64,000 nucleotides of DNA. Source: Ferrimonas pelagia (lineage in GTDB: Bacteria; Pseudomonadota; Gammaproteobacteria; Enterobacterales; Shewanellaceae). Below, one piece after another: positions 52,597 to 61,408 of the stretch. The stretch lies in assembly GCF_039543565.1 (NCBI RefSeq), contig NZ_BAABJZ010000095.1:1-64000 (forward strand). The letters are read 5' to 3'. The notes below the pieces were generated by a model. The model was given only the letters and a program-made list of their open reading frames with translations, had not been told where the DNA came from and ran no database searches. A program made the translations under genes and the position numbers. How positions within the stretch are numbered: the first letter of the stretch is position 1; every line of letters begins with the position of its first letter.

Positions 52597-53460
52597 ATGG
52601 CTGGTGCTAAAGAGATCCGTTCCAAGATCGGCAGTGTGAAAAACACTCAGAAGATCACTTCTGCCATGGAGATGGTGGCCGCATCCAAGATGCGTCGTGC
52701 GCAAGAGCGCATGAATGCCAGTCGTCCCTATGCAGACAGCATGCGCAAGGTGATCGGTCACATGGCGCAGGGTTCTCTCGAATACAAGCATCCTTACATG
52801 GTCGAACGCGAGGCTAAGAAGGTTGGATACATCGTTGTATCCACCGATCGTGGCCTGTGTGGCGGTTTGAACATCAACCTGTTTAAGCAGGTGATGCTCT
52901 CCGCCACAGATTGGAAAGCCAAAGGGGTTGAGGTGCAGTACGCTGCCGTCGGCTCTAAGGCTTGCCAGTTCTTCCAAAACTTTGGCAATGAAATGGTCGC
53001 TCAGGCGTCCGGACTCGGCGATGAGCCAAGCCTGGCCGACTTGATCGGCTCCGTCAAAGTGATGTTGGATGCCTACGATGAGGGCAAGCTGGATCGTCTG
53101 TACGTGGTGTACAACAAGTTCGTCAACACCATGAAACAGGATCCGGTGATCGATCAGCTGCTGCCGTTACCCAAAGCCGAAACGGCCGACAAAACCCACT
53201 GCTGGGACTATGTGTATGAGCCGGACGATCCAAAGCCTCTGCTGAAGCAGATCTTGGTTCGTTACGTCGAGTCCGTGGTGTATCAGGGGGTGGTCGAAAA
53301 TGTGGCGTCCGAGCAGGCCGCGCGTATGGTTGCGATGAAAGCCGCAACCGATAACGCAGGTGATCTGATCGACGATCTGCAACTGGTGTACAACAAGGCT
53401 CGTCAGGCTGCAATTACGCAGGAACTGGGTGAGATTTGTGCCGGTGCCGCAGCGGTTTAA
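52597..53460 (+). CDS. atpG: ATP synthase F1 subunit gamma
   Basis: Central rotating shaft. The 287-residue protein begins AGAKEIRSKIGSVKNTQKIT and ends ITQELGEICAGAAAV, both conserved gamma-subunit ends that form the coiled coil inside F1. STDRGLCGGLN is the family signature. Confidence 0.98.
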   Translation: MAGAKEIRSKIGSVKNTQKITSAMEMVAASKMRRAQERMNASRPYADSMRKVIGHMAQGSLEYKHPYMVEREAKKVGYIVVSTDRGLCGGLNINLFKQVMLSATDWKAKGVEVQYAAVGSKACQFFQNFGNEMVAQASGLGDEPSLADLIGSVKVMLDAYDEGKLDRLYVVYNKFVNTMKQDPVIDQLLPLPKAETADKTHCWDYVYEPDDPKPLLKQILVRYVESVVYQGVVENVASEQAARMVAMKAATDNAGDLIDDLQLVYNKARQAAITQELGEICAGAAAV

Positions 53461-53493
53461 GGCAACGGTTAAGACAGAATCAGAGGATTAATC

Positions 53494-54897
53494 ATGAGCA
53501 CAGGTACAGTTGTACAGGTGATCGGTGCGGTCGTTGATGTGGAGTTTCCACAAGACGCCGTACCACAGATCTACGACGCGCTGAACATCGACAACGATGG
53601 TCAGAAGCTGGTGCTGGAAGTTCAGCAGCAGTTGGGCGGCGGCGTGGTTCGTACCATCGCAATGGGTGCGTCAGAAGGTCTGCGTCGTGGGTTGGTTGCC
53701 ACCAACACCGGCAGCGGCATCAAGGTTCCAGTAGGTACCGCGACCCTGGGTCGCATCATGAACGTACTGGGCGACCCCATCGATGAGTGTGGCGAAATTG
53801 GTGAAGACGAGCAGTGGGTTATCCACCGCGAAGCGCCAAGCTATGAAGAGCAATCTTCCGCGACCGAATTGTTGGAAACCGGCGTAAAGGTTATTGACCT
53901 GGTTTGTCCGTTCGCTAAGGGCGGTAAGATCGGTCTGTTCGGTGGCGCAGGTGTGGGTAAGACCGTCAACATGATGGAGCTTATCAACAACATCGCTAAG
54001 GCACACTCGGGCCTGTCCGTGTTTGCCGGTGTGGGTGAGCGTACCCGTGAAGGTAACGATTTCTACTACGAGATGGCGGAGTCCGGTGTTGTAAACCTGG
54101 ATGACAAAGCCCAATCGAAAGTAGCGATGGTTTACGGCCAGATGAATGAGCCACCAGGCAACCGTCTGCGTGTTGCTCTGACCGGCCTGACCATGGCCGA
54201 GAAGTTCCGTGACGAAGGTCGTGACGTACTGTTGTTCGTGGACAACATCTACCGTTACACCTTGGCCGGTACTGAGGTATCTGCACTGTTGGGCCGTATG
54301 CCTTCAGCGGTAGGTTACCAGCCGACTCTGGCGGAAGAGATGGGTGTCTTGCAGGAGCGTATTACCTCCACCAAGAAAGGCTCCATTACTTCTGTTCAGG
54401 CGGTATACGTACCTGCGGATGACTTGACCGATCCATCGCCAGCGACCACCTTCGCTCACTTGGATGCGAAAGTTGTACTGAGCCGTGATATTGCGGCCCG
54501 GGGGATCTACCCGGCGATCGATCCACTGGATTCCAGCTCTCGTCAGCTGGATCCACTGGTGATCGGTCAGGAGCACTACGACGTGGCTCGTGGCGTTCAG
54601 ACCGTTCTGCAGCGCTACAAAGAGCTGAAGGACATCATTGCGATCCTGGGTATGGATGAGCTGTCTGAAGAGGACAAGCAAACCGTAACCCGCGCCCGTA
54701 AGATCGAACGCTTCCTGTCTCAGCCATTCTTCGTTGCGGAAGTCTTTACCGGTTCACCGGGTAAGTACGTTTCCCTGAAGGACACCATCCGTGGCTTCGC
54801 CGGCATTCTGTCCGGTGAGTACGATCACCTGCCAGAGCAGGCGTTCTACATGGTCGGTACCATCGAAGAAGCGGTTGAAAAGGCCAAGAACGTTTAA
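53494..54897 (+). CDS. atpD: ATP synthase F1 subunit beta
   Basis: Catalytic F1 subunit. The 467-residue protein has the P-loop GGAGVGKTVNMMEL, catalytic Glu in GERTREGNDFYYEM, DNIYRYTLAG and the signature PAIDPLDSSS. It ends EKAKNV. DNIYRYTLAG reads Tyr where E. coli has Phe (DNIYRYTLAG is also E. coli-like from memory, so no oddity is claimed). Confidence 0.98.
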   Translation: MSTGTVVQVIGAVVDVEFPQDAVPQIYDALNIDNDGQKLVLEVQQQLGGGVVRTIAMGASEGLRRGLVATNTGSGIKVPVGTATLGRIMNVLGDPIDECGEIGEDEQWVIHREAPSYEEQSSATELLETGVKVIDLVCPFAKGGKIGLFGGAGVGKTVNMMELINNIAKAHSGLSVFAGVGERTREGNDFYYEMAESGVVNLDDKAQSKVAMVYGQMNEPPGNRLRVALTGLTMAEKFRDEGRDVLLFVDNIYRYTLAGTEVSALLGRMPSAVGYQPTLAEEMGVLQERITSTKKGSITSVQAVYVPADDLTDPSPATTFAHLDAKVVLSRDIAARGIYPAIDPLDSSSRQLDPLVIGQEHYDVARGVQTVLQRYKELKDIIAILGMDELSEEDKQTVTRARKIERFLSQPFFVAEVFTGSPGKYVSLKDTIRGFAGILSGEYDHLPEQAFYMVGTIEEAVEKAKNV

Positions 54898-54915
54898 TCT
54901 TTCCGGGAGGAAGTG

Positions 54916-55341
54916 ATGGCTATGACTGTTCACTTGGATGTCGTCAGCGCGCAGGAGAAGATGTTCTCCGGCTTAGTGGAATCTCTGCGGATCACCGGCG
55001 CCGAAGGCGAGCTGGGTATTCTGCCGGGGCACGTGCCACTGCTGACTGCCATCAAGCCCGGTATGGTTCGCATCGTTAAACAGCACGGTAAGGCTGAGAC
55101 AATCTATCTGTCTGGCGGGATCCTAGAGGTTCAACCGGATGGCGTTACCGTGATGGCTGACGTGGCCATTCGTGCGGAAGATCTGGACGCGGAAGCGGCC
55201 CGAGAAGCCAAGCGTGCGGCGCAAGAGCGTATCGCTAACGCGGGCGTGGACTTCGATTATGATGCCGCCGCCATTGAGCTTGAAAAAGCCCTGGCGCAGC
55301 TGCGCGTTATCGAAACCATCCGTAAAGGTCTGGGCAAGTAA
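54916..55341 (+). CDS. atpC: ATP synthase F1 subunit epsilon
   Basis: Rotor subunit that can inhibit ATP hydrolysis. The 141-residue protein begins MAMTVHLDVVSAQEKMFSG, matching the E. coli start; a GTG one codon earlier is less well placed after GGGAGG. The N-terminal beta sandwich contains GELGILPGHVPLL, and two C-terminal helices follow. Last gene of the atp operon. Confidence 0.97.
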   Translation: MAMTVHLDVVSAQEKMFSGLVESLRITGAEGELGILPGHVPLLTAIKPGMVRIVKQHGKAETIYLSGGILEVQPDGVTVMADVAIRAEDLDAEAAREAKRAAQERIANAGVDFDYDAAAIELEKALAQLRVIETIRKGLGK

Positions 55342-55354
55342 CTCTGCCTTGTTG

Positions 55355-55386
55355 AAAAAAGCACTGCTTCGGCGGTGCTTTTTTTA
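55355..55386 (+). terminator. terminator after atpC
   Basis: Stem AAGCACTGC with TTCG tetraloop (one G-U pair), flanked by A6 and T7. Confidence 0.9.
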
Positions 55387-55484
55387 TGCCTAATGGTCAG
55401 TGATAGGGCCAACGGGGCGATCTCCCACAGCATTTCATCTTCACTTCGCTATAATGGCCCGCAGAAAAAATCAGGAATAACCGC

Positions 55485-56846
55485 ATGAAACTGGAAACCG
55501 TGATCCTGGCAGCCGGGATGGGCACTCGCATGAAGTCGACGTTGCCAAAAGTGCTGCACCCTATTGCTGGTAAGCCCATGGTGCAACACGTCATCGATGC
55601 GACTGCGCCACTGGCGCCGGCCCGCACTCACCTGGTGTACGGTCACGGCGCCGAGCAACTGCAAGCGGCTCTGGGCCATAACAGTGTCGAGTGGGCGCTG
55701 CAGGCTGAGCAGCTGGGCACCGGCCATGCGGTGGATATGGCGTCCGGCAACTGGGATGACGATAGCCAGGTGTTGGTGCTGTACGGCGATGTGCCGTTGA
55801 TCCAGACCGACACCCTCAAGCGCTTGCTGGCAGTGCAGCCGGAAAACGGCATCGGTCTGCTGACCGTGACGTTGGACAACCCGACCGGTTACGGCCGCAT
55901 CGTGCGAGAGAATGGCAAGGTGACCGCCATTGTCGAGCAGAAGGACGCCAATGCCGAGCAGCTGGCCATCACAGAGGTGAACACCGGCATTCTGGTGGCG
56001 CCAGGTAAGGCGCTGAAGCAGTGGTTGGCCAACCTGTCCAACGACAACGCGCAGGGCGAGTATTACCTGACCGACGTGATCGCCATGGCGGCTGCGGCGG
56101 GTGGGGTGGAAACTGCCCAGCCGGACACCGCCATCGAGGTGGAAGGCGCCAACAACCGGCTGCAGTTGTCCGCGCTGGAGCGGGCTTATCAGGCGCGCGC
56201 GGCAGAGCAGTTGATGTTGTCCGGTGTGACCCTGATCGATCCGGCCCGTTTCGATCTGCGCGGCACATTGACCAACGGCAACGACATCGTCATCGATGTG
56301 AATGTGATCATCGAAGGCACTGTCACCATCGAAGACGATGTGCAGATCGGCGCAGGTTGTCTGCTGAAGGACTGCCACATCGGCAAAGGCGCGGTGCTAA
56401 AGCCTTACACCATCGTTGAGAACGCCACCGTCGGTGAGATCTGCAGTGCCGGTCCGTTCGCGCGCATGCGCCCGGGGGCCGAGTTGGTGCACGACAGCCA
56501 CATCGGCAACTTCGTTGAGATGAAGAAGGCGCGTTTGGGTAAGGGCTCCAAGGCCAATCACCTGGCCTACATCGGCGATGCGCAGGTGGGTGAGAAGGTC
56601 AATATCGGTGCCGGTACCATCACCTGCAACTACGATGGGGCGAATAAGCACCTGACGGTCATTGAAGATGAGGTGTTTGTCGGCTCCGATACCCAGCTGG
56701 TGGCTCCGGTGACCGTGGGCAAAGGGGCGACCATTGCCGCTGGCTCGACCATCACCAAAGACGTCGGCGAAGGTGAGTTGGTGTTGACCCGCACCAAACA
56801 ACGTCACATCAGTGGCTGGCAGCGTCCGGTGAAGATAAAGAAGTAA
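55485..56846 (+). CDS. glmU: bifunctional UDP-GlcNAc pyrophosphorylase / GlcN-1-P acetyltransferase
   Basis: Makes UDP-GlcNAc for peptidoglycan and LPS. The 453-residue protein has an N-terminal nucleotidyltransferase (ILAAGMGTRMKSTLPKVLHP) and a C-terminal left-handed beta-helix acetyltransferase from about residue 250. GAGTITCNYDGANKH and the end RQRHISGW-like (TKQRHISGWQRP) are family marks. A -10 TATAAT lies at 55450-55455. It is encoded a few kb from glmS, which makes its precursor. Confidence 0.97.
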   Translation: MKLETVILAAGMGTRMKSTLPKVLHPIAGKPMVQHVIDATAPLAPARTHLVYGHGAEQLQAALGHNSVEWALQAEQLGTGHAVDMASGNWDDDSQVLVLYGDVPLIQTDTLKRLLAVQPENGIGLLTVTLDNPTGYGRIVRENGKVTAIVEQKDANAEQLAITEVNTGILVAPGKALKQWLANLSNDNAQGEYYLTDVIAMAAAAGGVETAQPDTAIEVEGANNRLQLSALERAYQARAAEQLMLSGVTLIDPARFDLRGTLTNGNDIVIDVNVIIEGTVTIEDDVQIGAGCLLKDCHIGKGAVLKPYTIVENATVGEICSAGPFARMRPGAELVHDSHIGNFVEMKKARLGKGSKANHLAYIGDAQVGEKVNIGAGTITCNYDGANKHLTVIEDEVFVGSDTQLVAPVTVGKGATIAAGSTITKDVGEGELVLTRTKQRHISGWQRPVKIKK

Positions 56847-56866
56847 GCCGTTTATGAGCGCAGATA

Positions 56867-56897
56867 AAGGGAAAGCCACCGGCTTTCCCTTTGTCGT
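56867..56897. terminator. terminator between glmU and the His-tailed protein gene
   Basis: Perfect 12-bp stem AAAGGGAAAGCC with a 3-base loop. T-rich tails exist on both sides only in part, so it mainly serves glmU. Confidence 0.75.
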
Positions 56898-56906
56898 TTT
56901 TGCGCC

Positions 56907-57656
56907 CTAATGGGCGTGATCGTGATCGTGATCCTTGTGCTGTGCGCCCAGAGACTCACCCTGGGCGTTATAGAAACCACTGGCACCATGCTGGAGAAAG
57001 CCCTGATTGATCATCTGGGCAAGGAAGGGATCGTTTTCCATATCGCCGACATCGGCATAGTCCACGGTGGGATACTGCTGGAGCTGCGACAGTTCATTGT
57101 CGACGGCAACACGATCGTGTTGATGCGACTTCAGCTGATACTGCCAGAACTCTGAGCCGTGCTGCAGGCGATAAGATACCAGCAACTGGGAATGTGGTGC
57201 CCACTCCAGCTCCGCCTGGCTGTTACCCGTTTGCCAATGAAAGCGTTGGCGTCGGTTGCAGCCCTGACCTGAGTCACTGAGCAGGGTCATGGCATCACGC
57301 TGAGCGCCGGTTATTAACTGACGCTTCTCCTGCCACAGCTGTTGGGCGTTGTTTTGATTGACCTCGGCCGCCTGGTATTCGATCCCCCGCTGGTGCTGAT
57401 CAAAATAGCGCGTCGGGCGGATCCGGCCATTGCGCTGCTGGAACCACAGCTCGCTGATCTGCGCTTGGAGAAAGCGCTGCAGTACCCGATCGCCTTTGCG
57501 AACCAGCAGCAATTCATGCTCTTGGCTGTTCGTTTGCTGCGTGTGTTGGATCTGGTAGTGCGCGATAACGCGGTCGACTGGGCACTCGCTGGCAAGCAGT
57601 GGTGCACTGATCAGAAGCGATGGAAGTAAAGCCCATCGATGTGTCATGTTGAGCAT
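56907..57656 (-). CDS. exported protein with histidine-rich C-terminal tail, unrecognised
   Basis: A 249-residue protein I do not recognise. It has a signal peptide (about residues 4-22, LLPSLLISAPLLASE), two cysteines (in ASECPVD and QGCNRR) and many Gln residues. The last residues, HKDHDHDHAH, form a His/Asp cluster typical of metal-binding tails. GAGGTA precedes the first ATG. It lies downstream of two alkaline phosphatase genes on the same strand, with a hairpin at 57675-57699 between. A role in supplying metal to, or acting with, the phosphatases is inference from position and tail. Confidence 0.75.
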   Translation of the reverse strand: MLNMTHRWALLPSLLISAPLLASECPVDRVIAHYQIQHTQQTNSQEHELLLVRKGDRVLQRFLQAQISELWFQQRNGRIRPTRYFDQHQRGIEYQAAEVNQNNAQQLWQEKRQLITGAQRDAMTLLSDSGQGCNRRQRFHWQTGNSQAELEWAPHSQLLVSYRLQHGSEFWQYQLKSHQHDRVAVDNELSQLQQYPTVDYADVGDMENDPFLAQMINQGFLQHGASGFYNAQGESLGAQHKDHDHDHAH

Positions 57657-57674
57657 AAGTACCTCGATGCAAAG

Positions 57675-57699
57675 GCGCGGGCAGGTAGGCTGCCCGCGC
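57675..57699 (-). other. intercistronic hairpin
   Basis: Perfect 10-bp stem GCGCGGGCAG with a 5-base loop between the downstream phosphatase gene and the His-tailed protein gene. No T-run follows on the minus strand, so it probably affects mRNA stability or lowers read-through rather than ending transcription. Confidence 0.6.
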
Positions 57700-57706
57700 G
57701 ATGGGA

Positions 57707-59518
57707 CTAGGGCAGCTGTGCGTCAGCAGCGCTGATCAAACCTGCGGCGTGATCTATCACATGGAAGATCAGGCTCTGTTCGTTGGTCCCAGTGATCAAT
57801 GACGCGCCGGGGCCGGAGGCGTAGATCCCCACATCCTCACCAGCATGGGTTTCGGCGCTCAGCGGCACCAGCGCTTCCTGGTGAAAGCCGGGCATGCTGG
57901 TGTCCACCATCAGCAGATCCTGGCGACCCGCTTTAATGCTCTGGCCATAGGCAGCATCGGCGTCGGTTTCCATCCCTAAGCGCTGAAAGCCCCGGCCATT
58001 GGTGTAGCCCAAGGTGGTGTAGGGCAAGCCATCGGCTGCCATGCTGGGTGCGGTGCTGCCCACCGGAACCACCTTACCGAGGATCGGGTTACCCCGCTTG
58101 GGGTAGCCGGCGATGGTAAACACATGACTGTGATCGGCGGTGACGATGATCAGCGTCTCTGCCGGATCTGTGTTGGCCACCGCGGCCTCGATCGCCTGGG
58201 CAAACTCAATGGTGTCGGTCAATGCACCATAGGCACTGCCAGCATGGTGAGCGTGATCGATCCGTCCGGACTCCACCATCAGGAAAAAGCCTTTCTCGTT
58301 ATTGTCGAGAATGTCGATCGCCTTGCTGGTCATCTCGGTCAGTGACGGCTCGCCGGCCACGTCGTTGAAGCGATCGGCTTCGTACTGCATGTGGGACTCG
58401 TTGAACAAACCCAAGATCCGCTCAGTCGTGGCCGGATCAATGGCATTAAAGCCCGCCTGATCCATCACGTACTGGCCGTTGGGATACAGTGTCTGCCACT
58501 CGGTGGTGAGATCGCGTCCATCGGTACGGTCCCCCTCCACCGCAGAGATCGCATCGGCAGAGTTAAAGCTTTCGTCCTTGGGCAGGAAGTGGCGCCGGCC
58601 ACCGCCGAACATCACTTCGATGCCGTCCACATGGGCGCCGGCGATCCGCGTTTCCAGATTGGCCTTGAAGTTGACCAGCTGAGACGCAATGTCTTCACAG
58701 CCGCCGTCGATGGCGTGCTGGGGCATGTCGGAGACATCCTCCCAATTGCGATCGGCAGATTTGGCATAGGTGGCGGCCGGTGTGGCGTGAGTGATCCGCG
58801 CGGTGGCGATCACCCCGGTGGATTTACCGGCTATCTCTGCCAGTTCCAGCGCCGTGGTCAGTTCGTTGCCGGCGACTGTACTGCAGTTGCCACGCTCGAT
58901 ATCGGCATCCACGCCGATCACCCCGACGTCGGTTTTGGCTCCCGTCATCATGGCGGTCATGGTGCCGGCGGAGTCCGGGGTCTGGGCGTCCACATTGTAG
59001 GTTTTGGCCAGGCCGGTAAAGGGGAATTGGCCGAAGCTCAATACGTGCTCCTCGCCCAGCTTGCCGCGCAGCTGACCCTCTAGGATCCGCGCTGCGGTCA
59101 CTGTGGAGATCCCCATGCCATCTCCGACAAACAGGATCACGTTCTTGGCATTACCCGCCTGAGACGGGTAGTCGATAACGTCCGCCACCTGGTTGCTGCC
59201 CGTCTGGTACCAAGGGTTCCCCAAGGTGTTGGCCAGCATGGACTGGACACCTTCCTCTTCGGCGGGCAGACAGGCGTAGCTGGTGTTGGTGACTTCGTCG
59301 TCTTCCAGGCTACCGTTGTTGTTGAGATCCAAGCCGGTGTCGTGTTGCAGGCCGCCGGCTTCGCACTGCTGGTGATCCGCTGCCAGGACCGTGGAGCGGA
59401 TCAGGCTGTTCAGGCCCGATTCGCCGTTAACGCCGTTGGCGCCGTTTTCGCCATCGTCACCGTCACATCCGGTCAGTATCAGGGCAGCGATCAGGCTGGT
59501 TAAGTAGATTTTTTTCAT
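57707..59518 (-). CDS. alkaline phosphatase, lipoprotein form
   Basis: PhoA-type phosphomonoesterase of 603 residues. The N terminus is a lipoprotein signal with lipobox LTGC (Cys18) followed by Asp, which in E. coli would favour inner-membrane retention. Residues about 20-90 form a Gly/Asn/Asp-rich collagen-like linker and a Cys-containing DLNNNGSLEDDEV segment with EF-hand-like look. The catalytic part has FVGDGMGIST, PDSAGTMTAM (nucleophile Ser), SGRIDHAHHAG, TADHSHVF and ETHAGEDV. It is near-identical in places to the neighbouring copy (59532-61115), sign of tandem duplication. Confidence 0.92.
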   Translation of the reverse strand: MKKIYLTSLIAALILTGCDGDDGENGANGVNGESGLNSLIRSTVLAADHQQCEAGGLQHDTGLDLNNNGSLEDDEVTNTSYACLPAEEEGVQSMLANTLGNPWYQTGSNQVADVIDYPSQAGNAKNVILFVGDGMGISTVTAARILEGQLRGKLGEEHVLSFGQFPFTGLAKTYNVDAQTPDSAGTMTAMMTGAKTDVGVIGVDADIERGNCSTVAGNELTTALELAEIAGKSTGVIATARITHATPAATYAKSADRNWEDVSDMPQHAIDGGCEDIASQLVNFKANLETRIAGAHVDGIEVMFGGGRRHFLPKDESFNSADAISAVEGDRTDGRDLTTEWQTLYPNGQYVMDQAGFNAIDPATTERILGLFNESHMQYEADRFNDVAGEPSLTEMTSKAIDILDNNEKGFFLMVESGRIDHAHHAGSAYGALTDTIEFAQAIEAAVANTDPAETLIIVTADHSHVFTIAGYPKRGNPILGKVVPVGSTAPSMAADGLPYTTLGYTNGRGFQRLGMETDADAAYGQSIKAGRQDLLMVDTSMPGFHQEALVPLSAETHAGEDVGIYASGPGASLITGTNEQSLIFHVIDHAAGLISAADAQLP

Positions 59519-59531
59519 GATGTTGCCCTCG

Positions 59532-61115
59532 TTATTGCTGCACCAGGCCCAGAGCCTGTTCGATTAAGTGGAATACCTGGCTTTGTTCGATCACCCCATG
59601 AGCCTTATGGGCCCCGGGACCCATGGCATGCAGGCTGATGTCTTCGCCAGCATGGGTCTCGGAGCTTAAGGGGATCACCGCTTCCTGATGGAAACCGGGC
59701 GTGGTGGTGTCCACGCCGCTCAGATCCATCCGGCCATTCTGATCCGCTAGGTCATAGCGGAGATCGGCGTTGGTCTCGTCGCCCAGATCGGCAAAGCCAC
59801 GACCGTTGGTGTAGCCCAAGGTGGTATAGGGCATGCCGTCGCTGGCCAGGGTCGGTTCGGTCTGCCCTACGGCCACCACCTTGCCAAGGATGGGATTGCC
59901 CCGCTTGGGGTAACCCGCGATGGTAAACACGTGGCTGTGATCGGCCGTCACCAGGATCAAGGTGTCGTCGGGATCCGTTGCGTCCATGGCGGCCTGTACA
60001 GCTTCGGCCAGTTCAATGGTGTCTGTCAGCGCAGCGTAGGCACTGCCGGCATGGTGTCCGTGGTCGATGCGCCCGGACTCCACCACCAGCAGATAGCCGC
60101 TGTCGTTGTTGTCGAGAATGTCGATCGCCTTGCTGGTCATCTCGGTAAGCGACGGCTCCCCTGCCACGTCGTTGTCACGGTCAGCCTCGTACTGCATATG
60201 GGATTCGTTAAACAGGCCCAGCACTCGATCTGTGCTGGCGGGATCGATGGCGTCGAAACCTGCTTGATCCATCACATAGCTGCCGCTGGGATAGCTGGCC
60301 TGCCATTCGGCAGTGAGATCGCGCCCATCGGTGCGATCCCCTTCGGTGCTACTGACCGCATCGGCAGAGTTGAAGGTGGGATCTTTGGGAAGGAAGTGAC
60401 GGCGGCCCCCGCCAAAAGCCACTTCGGTGCCGTCCACATGGGCGCCGGCGATCCGCATTTCCAGATTGGCCTTGAAGTTGACCAGCTGAGACGCAATGTC
60501 TTCACAGCCGCCGTCGATGGCGTCCTGGGGCATGTCGGACACATCCTCCCAGTTACGGTCGGCGGACTTGGCGTAGGTTGCGGCTGGGGTGGCGTGGGTG
60601 ATCCGTGCGGTGGATACCACGCCGGTGGACAGGCCCTTGATCTCGGCCAATTCGATGGCGGTCATCACTTCATTGCCGGAAACGCTGGCGCAGCTGCCCC
60701 GCTCCACATCTTCATCAATGCCGATCACTCCAACGTCCGTTTTCAGGCCGGAGATCATGGCGGTCATGGTGCCGGCGGAGTCCGGCGTCTGGGCATCCAC
60801 GTTGTAGGTTTTCACCAAGGCGGTGTAGGGAAAGGTTTCAAAACTGAGATAGCCCTCCTCCCCTGGCTGGCCGTTCATCTGGCCCTGCAGAATGCGTGCG
60901 GCGGTCAGGGTGGAGATCCCCATGCCGTCACCAACAAACAGGATCACATTCTTGGCGTTGTCGCTTTGGGTTCGAGCCAGCTTGCTGGCCAGTTGCGCCT
61001 GGCCATCGGTATACCAGGGATTTGAGGTTTGATGCTCCGGCAGGGCTGAGGCGTTGGCCAGCAGCGGCAGCGAGAGTGTCAACAAACCGCACATTAGGGA
61101 GCGTTGAGTCTGCAT
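59532..61115 (-). CDS. alkaline phosphatase, secreted form
   Basis: PhoA-type phosphomonoesterase of 527 residues with an ordinary signal peptide (about 1-22, LLTLSLPLLANASA) and no linker. Metal and catalytic motifs are intact: GDGMGIST (D63), PDSAGTMTAM (S113), ESGRIDHGHHAG, TADHSHVF and SETHAGEDI. The start at 61115 was chosen because it begins the signal peptide; the frame continues to 61160 without support. It lies 13 bases upstream of the lipoprotein copy. Two TTAAGTGT repeats precede it. Confidence 0.92.
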   Translation of the reverse strand: MQTQRSLMCGLLTLSLPLLANASALPEHQTSNPWYTDGQAQLASKLARTQSDNAKNVILFVGDGMGISTLTAARILQGQMNGQPGEEGYLSFETFPYTALVKTYNVDAQTPDSAGTMTAMISGLKTDVGVIGIDEDVERGSCASVSGNEVMTAIELAEIKGLSTGVVSTARITHATPAATYAKSADRNWEDVSDMPQDAIDGGCEDIASQLVNFKANLEMRIAGAHVDGTEVAFGGGRRHFLPKDPTFNSADAVSSTEGDRTDGRDLTAEWQASYPSGSYVMDQAGFDAIDPASTDRVLGLFNESHMQYEADRDNDVAGEPSLTEMTSKAIDILDNNDSGYLLVVESGRIDHGHHAGSAYAALTDTIELAEAVQAAMDATDPDDTLILVTADHSHVFTIAGYPKRGNPILGKVVAVGQTEPTLASDGMPYTTLGYTNGRGFADLGDETNADLRYDLADQNGRMDLSGVDTTTPGFHQEAVIPLSSETHAGEDISLHAMGPGAHKAHGVIEQSQVFHLIEQALGLVQQ

Positions 61116-61170
61116 GAGGTTGGTCCTTGCTGATGATGAAATGGGTGAAACTCTGGGCAAAGACCATGGC

Positions 61171-61198
61171 TTAAGTGTTTTACTGGGTTGTTAAGTGT
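61171..61198. promoter_or_regulatory. direct repeat upstream of phosphatase genes
   Basis: Two perfect 8-mers TTAAGTGT at 61171-61178 and 61191-61198, a 20-base pitch (two helical turns), 56 bases before the start codon. This resembles paired half-sites on one helix face. It does not match the PhoB box I know. Regulator unknown. Confidence 0.4.
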
Positions 61199-61361
61199 GA
61201 GTTTCGGGGTGAATGGGGATCTTTGTTAGGGGGGCACAGCGCCGATGGGGCAAGGGCTCTGGGCCAGTGTGAATTTTGGGTGTCGGTTTGGTTTCGGGCC
61301 CTCTCTGCGCATTTTTGGGCTTTTACTTGATCTCTTAAGTTTTGTTTTTATACTTACGGGC

Positions 61362-61374
61362 TTTCGAATCGAAA
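61362..61374. promoter_or_regulatory. candidate DeoR-type operator upstream of the glmS regulator
   Basis: TTTCGAATCGAAA, a perfect 13-base palindrome with a single-base centre, 35 bases before the regulator start. DeoR-family repressors commonly bind TTTCG/CGAAA-type half-sites. GAAACTTA also recurs at 61371 and about 61402. Probable autoregulation of the regulator-glmS operon. Confidence 0.55.
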
Positions 61375-61408
61375 CTTAATTGCGTGTGGCTCGGACACTC
61401 TGAAACTT

